Positions 54,315 through 62,330 of a DNA stretch of 64,000 nucleotides are shown one piece after another. The translations under genes and the position numbers were made by a program. Within the stretch, counting starts at the first letter, position 1, and every line of letters begins with the position of its first letter. The notes beneath the pieces were generated by a model. That model was not told the DNA's origin. It did not search any database and saw only the letters and a program-made list of their open reading frames with translations. Source of the DNA: Rhodobiaceae bacterium UBA4490. GTDB taxonomy: Bacteria; Pseudomonadota; Alphaproteobacteria; Parvibaculales; Parvibaculaceae. The DNA is taken from contig DGNO01000002.1 in assembly GCA_002389665.1 (NCBI GenBank), positions 567,624-631,623 on the forward strand, read 5' to 3'.

Positions 54315-55010
54315 TTAAATACCCTGGCCTTCCACTTCTTCGGAAAGCTGCTCCACCGCTTCTTGCGCGCCCGGCAGATGGGGATAGACCTTCAGCACCT
54401 TGCGGTAAGCGGAAAGCGCCCCTTCCTTATCCCCCAGCTCATTGAGCAAAAGCGCGAGCCCCCCCAGCGCGCCGAAATGGCGCGGCTCGAGGCGCAGCGT
54501 CTGTTCGATGTCTTTGAGCGCGCGCTGATAATCTTCCATCAGATAATAAAGCGTGGCGCGCTTCGACCAGCCTTCCGCATAGCCCGGCGCGAGCGTCGTC
54601 ACTTGCGTGAAATAAATCAGCGCCTCGCCCTGCTCGCCCGCCGCCATGGCGCCGAGCCCCTGATCCATCAGATAATCGATGCTGGCGCTACCCGAATTCG
54701 TCCAGAGCTTCCAGATCGCCGCTTCCACGATCTTGGCCTGTTCGGGGTTCTTGGCTTCTTTCAAGCGGTCGAAAAGGGAATCGAGAAAGGCCTCGCGCGA
54801 GGCAAACTCATCCGCCGACAAAGCATCCTTGGAAGGCGCAGCTTCTTTGCCAGCCTCAGCTCCCGCCTCAGGCTCCACTGCCTCCGGGCGCGCATCCGGC
54901 GTCAGCCCAAAGCGTTCCTTCAGCCCCTGCCCGGTTTCTGCCTGGGCAGCGCTTGTCAGGACCGCAAAGAAAAGACCGCCCATCAGGGCAGTGAGAACAG
55001 GGGGCTTCAT
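54315..55010 (-). CDS. Periplasmic TPR protein
   Basis: About 231 residues. Signal peptide (VLTALMGGLFFAVLTSAAQA), a Glu/Ala-rich linker, then three to four tetratricopeptide repeats (GLGAMAAGEQGEALIYFTQV, YYLMEDYQRALKDIEQTLRL, GDKEGALSAYRKVLKVYPHL). An ATG at 55010 is preferred over a TTG at 55031 because GAGG is nearby. TPR proteins near pyk and DUF1036 occur in other alphaproteobacteria. A periplasmic scaffold role is inferred. Confidence 0.8.
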   Translation of the reverse strand: MKPPVLTALMGGLFFAVLTSAAQAETGQGLKERFGLTPDARPEAVEPEAGAEAGKEAAPSKDALSADEFASREAFLDSLFDRLKEAKNPEQAKIVEAAIWKLWTNSGSASIDYLMDQGLGAMAAGEQGEALIYFTQVTTLAPGYAEGWSKRATLYYLMEDYQRALKDIEQTLRLEPRHFGALGGLALLLNELGDKEGALSAYRKVLKVYPHLPGAQEAVEQLSEEVEGQGI

Positions 55011-55107
55011 GACCTCAACGATAGTGCGCAACAGGCCGCTTGGCCATGGGGCAGGCGAAAAGAACCTGAAAAGGTTCCCCCCGCCCCATCACAAGCCGGT
55101 GATGACA

Positions 55108-56166
55108 TCAGGCCGAATTCAGGTCTTCCAGCTCGCAGCCCGGGAATTCCGTAATGAAATCGGGTCCGAAAACACTGGACGGCGTCTGATAGCCGGGCAC
55201 CGCATTGCCCTGCATAACCCGGCGCACGATCTCCAGCGAGGTGAGCGCGGTCAGCGAATAACCCTCCGGCGTGCGCAAGCGCGAAACCACCCGGTCGCCC
55301 GCCGCGTTCACCGCCTCGCCGAGCAGGATGGAATAACCTTCGGCGCGCTGGGCATCGTCCGGACCTTCCGGCTGCTGATCGATCCTTTTCTTCAGCATCC
55401 GCTGGGCCGGCCCGGTGCTGAGCAGCCAGCGCAGGAAGGGGCCGATATTCGCCGCCTGTTCAAGCTGCGCCGTTGCCTCGAAATAGACCGTGATATTGGG
55501 AATGCCGGTCGAATGGTAAGCGGTCGAAACATCGCCCCAACCCACGGCGACGCTTTTCTTCACGCCTTGGCCGAAATCGATCTCGCGCACAAGCGGGGCC
55601 TTGGAAGAAAGAATTTTGCCCTCGCGCCGGATGCGCGTACCGAAGCGGATGCTCTCCACTCCCGTCTTCGCCGTGCCGCGCGACATGGAACCGAGGCCGG
55701 AAATGGCAAGCGTCAGCTCGCTGGCATCCGGCATGCGCCGCTTCATATGCGCGGCAAGACAGTCGGAGGGCACCACGTCGAAGCCGACGCCCGGCATCAG
55801 CATGACGCCGGCCTGTTTGGCTTCCGCATCGCGCGCCGCGCACGCCTCGAAGACATCGATCTCACCGGTAATGTCGAGATAATGCGTGCCCGTTGCGATA
55901 CAGGCATCGACCATCTGCCGGGAGGTCTGGGAGAAGGGACCGGCAATGTGCAGAACGACATCGACTTCCTTCAGGACTTTCTCAAGGCCCGCCCGGTCAC
56001 TGAGGTCCACCGTGCGGTGCTCGAAAGCCATTTGCCCGGCGACGCTTTTCAGCTTGGCGGGGCTGCGCCCGCCCAGAATGGGCCGCAGCCCCTGCTGCTT
56101 GGCCGTGCGGGCAACGAGTTTACCGGTATAGCCGGTCGCTCCGTAAATCAGGATACGATCAGGCAT
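55108..56166 (-). CDS. Saccharopine dehydrogenase-like oxidoreductase
   Basis: 352 residues. N-terminal Rossmann motif LIYGATGYTGKLVARTA, then ADP-binding and the family segments DVVLHIAGPFSQTSRQMVDA, GTHYLDITGEIDVFEACA, GVGFDVVPSDCLAAHMKRR. This matches the trans-acting enoyl-reductase/saccharopine-dehydrogenase-like group; the reaction is unknown and lysine synthesis is not implied. The ATG at 56166 has GGAGG 8-9 bp upstream; an ATG at 56172 is too close to it. Confidence 0.83.
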   Translation of the reverse strand: MPDRILIYGATGYTGKLVARTAKQQGLRPILGGRSPAKLKSVAGQMAFEHRTVDLSDRAGLEKVLKEVDVVLHIAGPFSQTSRQMVDACIATGTHYLDITGEIDVFEACAARDAEAKQAGVMLMPGVGFDVVPSDCLAAHMKRRMPDASELTLAISGLGSMSRGTAKTGVESIRFGTRIRREGKILSSKAPLVREIDFGQGVKKSVAVGWGDVSTAYHSTGIPNITVYFEATAQLEQAANIGPFLRWLLSTGPAQRMLKKRIDQQPEGPDDAQRAEGYSILLGEAVNAAGDRVVSRLRTPEGYSLTALTSLEIVRRVMQGNAVPGYQTPSSVFGPDFITEFPGCELEDLNSA

Positions 56167-56236
56167 ATTCATTCTCCTCCATGCTGCGCGCATGTGTCAG
56201 TGAATGTGGCGCAGCGAAAATTCAGCTGCTGGGTTC

Positions 56237-56890
56237 CTATCCCGCCCGCCCCTTATCTGGCAAGAGCCCATGCGCGCAAAGCGCCGCGTGAAGCCCTGCC
56301 GGGGTCTCGAAAACATGTCCATGCATGCCAAGCGCCTCAGCCGCAGCGATGTTTTCCGCCAGATCATCGACGAAAAGCGCCTCGCCCGGCGAAAGCCGGA
56401 ACCGGGAAAGCGCCAGCCGGTAAATTTCGGGATCGGGTTTGCGCAAACGCTCTTGCCCCGAGACCAGCACATCCTCGAAAAGTTCCAGGAACGCATAATG
56501 CTCTTTCGTGCCCGGCACGGCGCGGTGCGGCGGCCAGACCTGATGCGGCCAGTTCGTCAGCCCGTAAAGCTTGATGCCCGCCCCATGCAGCGCATGGACA
56601 AGCGCGACACTTTCCTCGATAAGCCCGGTGAGAAACGAGCCCCAGTCTTTTTCATAAACCTCGATGAGATGGCGCGCATGGGGGTGCTTTTCTTTCAGCG
56701 GCGCAAGGCAGGCCTCCATCTCCCGCTCATCGTCGTGAACGGCATCGTAAATCTCGCGGAAGAGCGTGCGGAAAAACGCATCGAGCGCCGCCTCACTTTC
56801 AAAATGCGCGCGGTAGCGGGCGCGCGCATCCCAGCCGATCAGCACATTGCCCATATCGAAGATTACGGCCTTCGGGCGCCCGTCGCTCAT
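56237..56890 (-). CDS. HAD-IA hydrolase, YihX-like, second of tandem pair
   Basis: 217 residues. Motif I FDMGNVLIGWD uses Gly in place of the second Asp, as in the YihX group; motif II is LTNW, motif III the Lys of RKPDPEIY, motif IV FVDDL. All other catalytic positions are present. Substrate unknown. It overlaps the upstream paralogue by 4 bp (ATGA). Confidence 0.85.
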   Translation of the reverse strand: MSDGRPKAVIFDMGNVLIGWDARARYRAHFESEAALDAFFRTLFREIYDAVHDDEREMEACLAPLKEKHPHARHLIEVYEKDWGSFLTGLIEESVALVHALHGAGIKLYGLTNWPHQVWPPHRAVPGTKEHYAFLELFEDVLVSGQERLRKPDPEIYRLALSRFRLSPGEALFVDDLAENIAAAEALGMHGHVFETPAGLHAALCAHGLLPDKGRAG

Positions 56891-57504
56891 GACGCCTCCA
56901 AAAGCCCGAGCTGAGTAAGCACGCGGGCAAGCCCATCCGCATTCTGAAAATGATGCCCGTACATGCCCAGCTTTTCGGCGGTGCGCACATTGGGCGCTGA
57001 ATCGTCGATATAAAGCGTGGCTCGAACTGGCAGTCCCGCACGGGCGATGAGAATCTCATAAAGCCGGGGATCGGGTTTCAGCGTCTTTTCCTCGCCCGAG
57101 ACGACCGTCACCTCCAGCGCCTGCATGGCTGGATAAAGCGCGTGCAGCTTGGGATAGATGCTGGAGGGCATATTGGTGAGGCCGTGCAGCGCGAGGCCTT
57201 TCTCCTTCAGCGTCCCAACTAGCGCTTCCATGCCCGGCACCGCGCCGGGCGACATTTCCAGATAGCGCGCGCGCCAGATGTCGATGAGCGCATGATGATC
57301 CGGGTGGCGGGCTTTCAGCTTCTCGGCATTTTCCTCGAACGAGACGCCGGCATCATGGGCGATATGCCAGTCCATGGTGCAGACCTCGGCAAGAAACCGC
57401 TCCATCTCCGCCTCCCGCTCGAAATGCTTGCGGTAAAGATGGCGCGGGTTCCATTCCACCAGCACATTGCCGATATCGAACACCACATGGGTAATGCCGC
57501 TCAA
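56887..57504 (-). CDS. HAD-IA hydrolase, YihX-like, first of tandem pair
   Basis: 205 residues. Motif I FDIGNVLVEWNPRHLY, motif II LTNM, motif III LKPDPRLYE, motif IV YIDDSAPNV. It shares layout and many positions with the downstream gene (GNVL, LTN, KPD, DD and MYGHHF/MHGHVF near the end), so the pair is a tandem duplication that has diverged. YihX-type enzymes dephosphorylate sugar phosphates such as glucose 1-phosphate. Confidence 0.85.
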   Translation of the reverse strand: MSGITHVVFDIGNVLVEWNPRHLYRKHFEREAEMERFLAEVCTMDWHIAHDAGVSFEENAEKLKARHPDHHALIDIWRARYLEMSPGAVPGMEALVGTLKEKGLALHGLTNMPSSIYPKLHALYPAMQALEVTVVSGEEKTLKPDPRLYEILIARAGLPVRATLYIDDSAPNVRTAEKLGMYGHHFQNADGLARVLTQLGLLEAS

Positions 57505-57557
57505 GCTCTCCTCCCCGCCTTCTCTGGTTTTGGCCGAATCGCGAAAGTCATTATGCC

Positions 57558-57592
57558 AAACAAAAAGGCCGCACCCGAAGGTACGGCCTTTT
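57558..57592 (-). terminator. Terminator after rpmJ
   Basis: AAAAGGCCG and CGGCCTTTT (57563-57571 and 57584-57592) enclose a 12-nt loop that can also pair internally; on the minus strand T-runs follow. It separates rpmJ from the tandem HAD genes. Confidence 0.82.
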
Positions 57593-57628
57593 CAAACTCT
57601 ATCGCGGCGCCGAAGCGCTTGCCATGCC

Positions 57629-57754
57629 TCAGCCCTGGCGGGCCTTGAAGCGGCGGTTCGTCTTGTTGATCACATAAAGACGGCCTTTGCGGCGCACGAT
57701 ACGGTTGTCCCGATGGCGGCTGCGCAGCGACTTAAGCGAATTTCTGACTTTCAT
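57629..57754 (-). CDS. rpmJ: 50S ribosomal protein L36
   Basis: 41 residues, beginning [20 protein letters not shown] and ending [12 protein letters not shown]. It matches the alphaproteobacterial L36 type, lacking all four zinc-binding Cys/His positions of the classical form. The gene stands alone with its own terminator. It is too short to be found by simple length cut-offs. Confidence 0.95.
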   Translation of the reverse strand: MKVRNSLKSLRSRHRDNRIVRRKGRLYVINKTNRRFKARQG

Positions 57755-58035
57755 GGGCCCGTCCTCTGGGATGGTTCGCTGGGCATTGGGACAGGCTGAA
57801 AAGCGCCCGCACCCGGCGACCGGCGGAAATTGGAAACTGGGCGCGGAACCTAAGGGGAGAATGCCCCCCTGTCAACCGGGCAAAGCGCGCCTTTTCCGGG
57901 CTTTTTTGCCGCCGGGCCGCCCCCATATGCTTCCCAGCGTCCCATGCAGGTCCCATCCAGGCTTTGCAAAGCCCGGCCAGCCGCGCTAGACCATGGCGCA
58001 AAAGATGACGCAGGCGCCATTTTTACGGAATTATC

Positions 58036-59052
58036 ATGAGTAACCAGCCAGAAATCGCCCTTTTTCCGGAAGAAGACCTCATTCACCACCGCCCGGACTG
58101 GTTCCGCAAAGCGCTGGCAGAAGAAGGCGAAACCCGGTTCGTGACCTCCGAGGGCACGAAAATCCATTACCGGTTCTGGAAGGCGAAGCGGGCAGACCGG
58201 CCGGGCCTCGTCTTCGTTCATGGGAACGGCGCCCATGCGCGCTGGTTCGACTTCATCGCCCCCCAGCTCACGGACGATTATAACGTCGCCTCCATGGACC
58301 TGCCGGGCATGGGCGATAGCGGCTGGCGCACCGAATATACCCGCGAGACCTATGCCCATGCGATCGCCGCCGTCGCCTTCGAAGGCGGGCTCGGCGAGAA
58401 GCCGGTCATTGTCGGCCATTCCTTCGGCGGTTTCGTCACGCTGATTACCGGCGGCCTTTATGGCGACAGGCTCGGCGGCGTGATGCTGTGCGACTTCCGT
58501 GTCTGCCCGCCCGAAAACGCGATGGAATGGTTTAAGAACGATCCCCCGCGCCGGGCAACGCGCATCTATCCGGATTTCGAAACGGCGGCGGCCCGCTTCC
58601 GCCTTGCCCCGCTGCAGGACTGCGTGAACCGCTATATCCTCGACTATATCGGCGGCCATTCGCTCATCGAAGTGAAAGAGGGCGAAGACCGGGGCCGCGG
58701 CCCGGAAGCGGCGAGCGGCTGGACCTGGAAATTCGATCCTTTCGCCTATGAAGGCCTGCATATGGGGCCGGATCATGCCGAGATGTACCGCACCATGCCC
58801 TGCAAGGTCGCCGGTATCTACGGCGCGCAGAGCAAGGATTATGATCCCGAGACCATCGCCTTCATGCGCAAGACCCGGCCCGATGCGCCGATCTTCACCA
58901 TTCCCCATGCCCAGCACCACATCATGCTGGACCAGCCCATCGCCTTTTCAAGTGCCGTTCATGCGCTGATGAGCTCGTGGGAAGCGGAAGGTGCGCTCGG
59001 CGCGAAAAGGAGCGATCCCAAAACTGGTGACCTCTGCGCGGCGGCGGAATAA
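58036..59052 (+). CDS. Alpha/beta-hydrolase (paralogue of the 38.1-kb gene)
   Basis: 338 residues. HGNGAHARWFDFIAP, MDLPGMGDSGWR, nucleophile GHSFGGFVTL, and His in HAQHHIMLDQP. It shares the segments WFRKA/WFKRA, GMGDSG, LYGDRL/LYGERL, RFRLAP, HSLIEV/HSLKKV and GWTWKFDP with the gene at 38060. Unlike that copy it stands alone. Substrate unknown. The ribosome site is weak (GGAA). Confidence 0.83.
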   Translation: MSNQPEIALFPEEDLIHHRPDWFRKALAEEGETRFVTSEGTKIHYRFWKAKRADRPGLVFVHGNGAHARWFDFIAPQLTDDYNVASMDLPGMGDSGWRTEYTRETYAHAIAAVAFEGGLGEKPVIVGHSFGGFVTLITGGLYGDRLGGVMLCDFRVCPPENAMEWFKNDPPRRATRIYPDFETAAARFRLAPLQDCVNRYILDYIGGHSLIEVKEGEDRGRGPEAASGWTWKFDPFAYEGLHMGPDHAEMYRTMPCKVAGIYGAQSKDYDPETIAFMRKTRPDAPIFTIPHAQHHIMLDQPIAFSSAVHALMSSWEAEGALGAKRSDPKTGDLCAAAE

Positions 59053-59068
59053 GGCCGCCGCGCCTTTC

Positions 59069-59434
59069 TCACGCGGTCAAAAGAAACAGCGGCGCCAGAT
59101 GCAGCGCGCCGATGGCAAACTCCGTGGCCGTGCCCATGAGATTGGGTCCGTTGACGATCCTGTCCGCGATCATGGAAGCGGTGCGCGCGATGGCCGCGCC
59201 GAACCAGGCCGCCGCGCCGACGAGATAAAGCATCGGCTCGCCGCCCAATAAAATGGCCGCTTCCATGCCGACAAAGAGCCCGCCATAGGTCGCGCGCACT
59301 TCCGAAATGCCGTGCGGCGCCCCCTCGCGCAGGCCGAGCCCCACAAGCCGCAAGGCCGCATGCGGGCGCAGCAGCCCAAGCGCGCCAAGGCCGAGGCCCG
59401 AAAGCGCGCCAAGCAGTCCCAGATAGAACATCAT
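59069..59434 (-). CDS. DUF4345-like membrane protein
   Basis: 121 residues with about four membrane helices. GISEVRATYGGLFVGMEAAIL is the DUF4345 signature. Function unknown. AAAGGAGAGG precedes two adjacent ATGs. It is convergent with the hydrolase at 58 kb and divergent from the CPBP protease gene. Confidence 0.75.
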   Translation of the reverse strand: MMFYLGLLGALSGLGLGALGLLRPHAALRLVGLGLREGAPHGISEVRATYGGLFVGMEAAILLGGEPMLYLVGAAAWFGAAIARTASMIADRIVNGPNLMGTATEFAIGALHLAPLFLLTA

Positions 59435-59486
59435 TCCTCTCCTTTTCCGGCGCTCTAGCGCCGATAAACCGTCCCGCTTCGGGAAA

Positions 59487-59538
59487 CCGGGCCGGTACAG
59501 CGTGACCTTCCCGCATCACCGGACAAGAACCGGCCCGG
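59487..59538. promoter_or_regulatory. Inverted repeat between DUF4345 and CPBP genes
   Basis: CCGGGCCGGT (59487-59496) and ACCGGCCCGG (59529-59538) form a perfect 10-bp inverted repeat with a 32-bp spacer, centred in the 248-bp divergent gap. A separate perfect hairpin CGGCGC-TCTA-GCGCCG lies at 59448-59463, close to the DUF4345 start. Confidence 0.45.
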
Positions 59539-59682
59539 CGCGCGCCTTTATCCCGGCCCCATGCCTTGGCGCCCTTAGCCCAAGCCCCCACTATAGAGCC
59601 GCGAGGTTGGATCGCTGGGGACATGCGGCCCGGTTCAACGGGCCGGCTTTAGAAAGATACGCAAGAAGACGGAATTAAGTTC

Positions 59683-60453
59683 ATGGACCCCCTTACAAGG
59701 GCCCCGGAAGATGGGGGCCCGGCGGCAGATCCGGCCCAAAATGCGCCAGCGCCTGAGCTGCGCCCCGCCGTCGAAGGGCGCGATATCCTGATCATTCCGT
59801 TTGTGGCTTTCGCCATCACGGTCCTCGCCGCCGCCATCTGGCGCTTCTTCCCGCCCGATTTCCTGAGCGCGCTCGACCGCGCGCTCTTGCCCCATCTCAT
59901 CGCCGCTGTCCTTTACATCATCACGCTGGCCACCTGGGGCGCGATTTTGCTCGTGCGGCGCATCCCGCCTGCCCGCGCGGGGCTCAGCAAAACCCGGCCG
60001 CGCTGGACGCTGATCACGCTGGCGCTCTGGACCGGTTTCATACTCGTCTTTGCCGGGCTCAATCTCTGGCTGAATGCGGAAGGCGTGGAGCTCATCGAAG
60101 AGCAGAACCGGCAGGTGCTCGGCGATGGCAATATTCTGCTGACCCTGGCGGTGCTCGGCCTGCTTGCGCCCATTGCAGAGGAAATTTATTTCCGCGGCGT
60201 TTTTTTCGGCTGGCTGCGCACGAAGATCGGTGTCTTTGCCGCGGCCTTTCTCACCAGCGCCTTTTTTGCCGCCGTTCACACCAATTACATGGTGGGCGAC
60301 GGGGCAGCGACGGCCCTCGCGCTCGCGCAAATCGGCACGCTCGGCTTCATCTGCGCCATGCTTTATCAGAAATCCGGATCGCTCCTGCCCGCCATTTTCT
60401 TTCACATGACGAACAATCTCATCGTGACCGTCGCCACCGCGAGCGCGCTTTGA
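59683..60453 (+). CDS. CPBP-family intramembrane metalloprotease (CAAX-like)
   Basis: 256 residues with about six to eight membrane helices. The catalytic motifs PIAEEIYFRG (EExxxR), FFAAVHTN (FxxxH) and HMTNN are intact. CPBP proteases act on membrane or prenyl-modified substrates; the target is unknown. The first 35 residues are Pro/Ala-rich and cytoplasmic. It is convergent with the MFS gene (12 bp). Confidence 0.87.
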   Translation: MDPLTRAPEDGGPAADPAQNAPAPELRPAVEGRDILIIPFVAFAITVLAAAIWRFFPPDFLSALDRALLPHLIAAVLYIITLATWGAILLVRRIPPARAGLSKTRPRWTLITLALWTGFILVFAGLNLWLNAEGVELIEEQNRQVLGDGNILLTLAVLGLLAPIAEEIYFRGVFFGWLRTKIGVFAAAFLTSAFFAAVHTNYMVGDGAATALALAQIGTLGFICAMLYQKSGSLLPAIFFHMTNNLIVTVATASAL

Positions 60454-60465
60454 TAAGGGGACATG

Positions 60466-62046
60466 TCAGTGGACGTGAATGTCCGGGTCTTCATCTTCCT
60501 CAATGCTGTCCGACATATCGCGCACGGAAGGATGAAACGCCACATAGGCGAGGAAGCAAAGCATCAGACCCGCGCCAAGGAAGTACGGCGCTTCGGGCAT
60601 CCACTGATAAAGCGGCATGCCGATGATCGGATTGATGATGTGGCCGGTCGCCGCCGTCGAGCCGATGATCCCGGCAATCGCGCCCTGCTCGCTCGGCGAG
60701 ACCATGAGCGAGCCTTTCGCCTGCAGCCCGGGCCGCAGGAAACCGAAGCCGAGCCCTGACAGCGCAAAGGCCGCGACGAGCAGCCCGTAACTGTCCCCGA
60801 AGCCCATCAGAACAAAAGCAATGGCGGTGATGCCTGCGCCCCAGCGCAGGAGAAACTGCACCGAGAGGTTGAAGCGCTGAATGAGTCCGATCTGCGCGAA
60901 AAGCGTCGCCATGGCCATGGCCATCAGTGCGACACCCACCATCTGCGCCGCTTCCTTGCTGTCGAGATGCAGCTTGTCGATGAAATAGAAAGCGACGGTC
61001 TGCATGGCGATGGTCTGGCTGAAGGCAAGCACCACCCCCATGATGAGGATCGGAATGACGCGCCGGTCGGTCAGCGCCAGTTTCGGCTTTTCGTTTTCAT
61101 CGCGCGCCGGCCGCGGCAATTTGCTGAGCGGCAGGATGACCCAGATCGGCGCCGCCGCTGCCGCCCCCACCGCGCCCATGAGCAGAATGCCCGTCCAGCG
61201 GATGGCGCGCGGGCTCGTCATGCCCAGCATGGCAGCAAGATCGCTCGCCACATGCTGCACGAGCGAGGTCATGGAAAAAGCAAGCGCGATTGCCATGACG
61301 ATGGCGGAGAGCACACGCGGGTCCTGCATGGACACTTTCAGGCTCTTGTCCCAGCGCCGCTTCTTGCGCTTGGGCGGTGTGCGCTCGGGCAGGAAAATCC
61401 AGATCGCAATGGCGCTGACAAAGGCAATGGCGGCCACCGCAAAGAAGGGCGCGAGAATATGGATATTGGCGAGCGCCGCGGCAAAGCCCGGCCCGACGAC
61501 GAGACCGATGCCGAAAGCCGCCCCGAGCGAGGCCACCGCCGAGGCGCGCTCGGAGCGCGAGGTGCGGTCGGCCACGTAAGCCTGCGCGGAAGGCTGCGCA
61601 CCCGACCCGAACGTGCCGAAAATCGCCCGCACGAACATCAGCATCGGAAAGACGAGAGCAAGGGAAATCCAGTTCGACAGGCCCGCAAGAACGACCAGCG
61701 CAAAGCCCGTCGTCGACACGGCAAAACCCGTCAACCCGATCATGATGACGGGCTTGCGCCCGATCACATCCGAGCGCCGCCCCCAGAACGTGCTGGAAAG
61801 CACCCAGAGAAAAGCAGAGAGCGAAAAGATGAGGCTGGTGTCCACCTCGCTCATGCCGAGGTCACGGGCGATGGGCGGCAGGATGGCGAAGAAAAGGTTC
61901 TGCCCCATGCCGAGGCCGAGCAGACAGGCAAAGAGAATACGAAACGCGCGCTGGCGCTCGGCCGGCGTTGTCGCGCGCAGGCCCGGCAGGTTTTCCCTGT
62001 CTGTTTCCGGAAGTTGTTTTTCTTTTTGATCTTCTGGAGCAGACAT
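60466..62046 (-). CDS. Major facilitator superfamily transporter
   Basis: 526 residues, twelve membrane helices. The loop motif WGRRSDVIGRKPVIMIG (between helices 2 and 3) and a matching second-half segment are present, with a charged central loop (ERTPPKRKKRR). This looks like a drug/efflux-type MFS (DHA family-like), substrate unknown. The His-rich acidic C terminus (EEDEDPDIHVH) is unusual and could bind metal (inference). The ATG at 62046 is used; upstream starts lack similarity. Confidence 0.83.
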   Translation of the reverse strand: MSAPEDQKEKQLPETDRENLPGLRATTPAERQRAFRILFACLLGLGMGQNLFFAILPPIARDLGMSEVDTSLIFSLSAFLWVLSSTFWGRRSDVIGRKPVIMIGLTGFAVSTTGFALVVLAGLSNWISLALVFPMLMFVRAIFGTFGSGAQPSAQAYVADRTSRSERASAVASLGAAFGIGLVVGPGFAAALANIHILAPFFAVAAIAFVSAIAIWIFLPERTPPKRKKRRWDKSLKVSMQDPRVLSAIVMAIALAFSMTSLVQHVASDLAAMLGMTSPRAIRWTGILLMGAVGAAAAAPIWVILPLSKLPRPARDENEKPKLALTDRRVIPILIMGVVLAFSQTIAMQTVAFYFIDKLHLDSKEAAQMVGVALMAMAMATLFAQIGLIQRFNLSVQFLLRWGAGITAIAFVLMGFGDSYGLLVAAFALSGLGFGFLRPGLQAKGSLMVSPSEQGAIAGIIGSTAATGHIINPIIGMPLYQWMPEAPYFLGAGLMLCFLAYVAFHPSVRDMSDSIEEDEDPDIHVH

Positions 62047-62330
62047 GGGCATTTCCGATCCGGCGGCAGGCGCACCTCGCGCGCCCCTCATTTACGCTAT
62101 TCAGGCCCCCGCGCCAATGCCCGCGGGATAAATTACCGGAGATTCCCTCTCCCGCTTTTCAGGTTTCACATCTGGGGAAAGGACAATTTTGACGCAGCGG
62201 CGCCATGGCCGCGCGCCGGCGCCATTGACGCGCCTTGAGGAGCGGCTACCGTTCGCACGGGCAGCGACAAGCCCGGGGTCTGGGGGACCAAAGGACCGGC
62301 ATAAACAAGACCGGAAAGGGAGGACGCGCG

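Noticed and set aside
57755-58035. tRNA or small RNA in the rpmJ/hydrolase gap
   Set aside because: No T-loop consensus or cloverleaf, and no terminator with a matched promoter.
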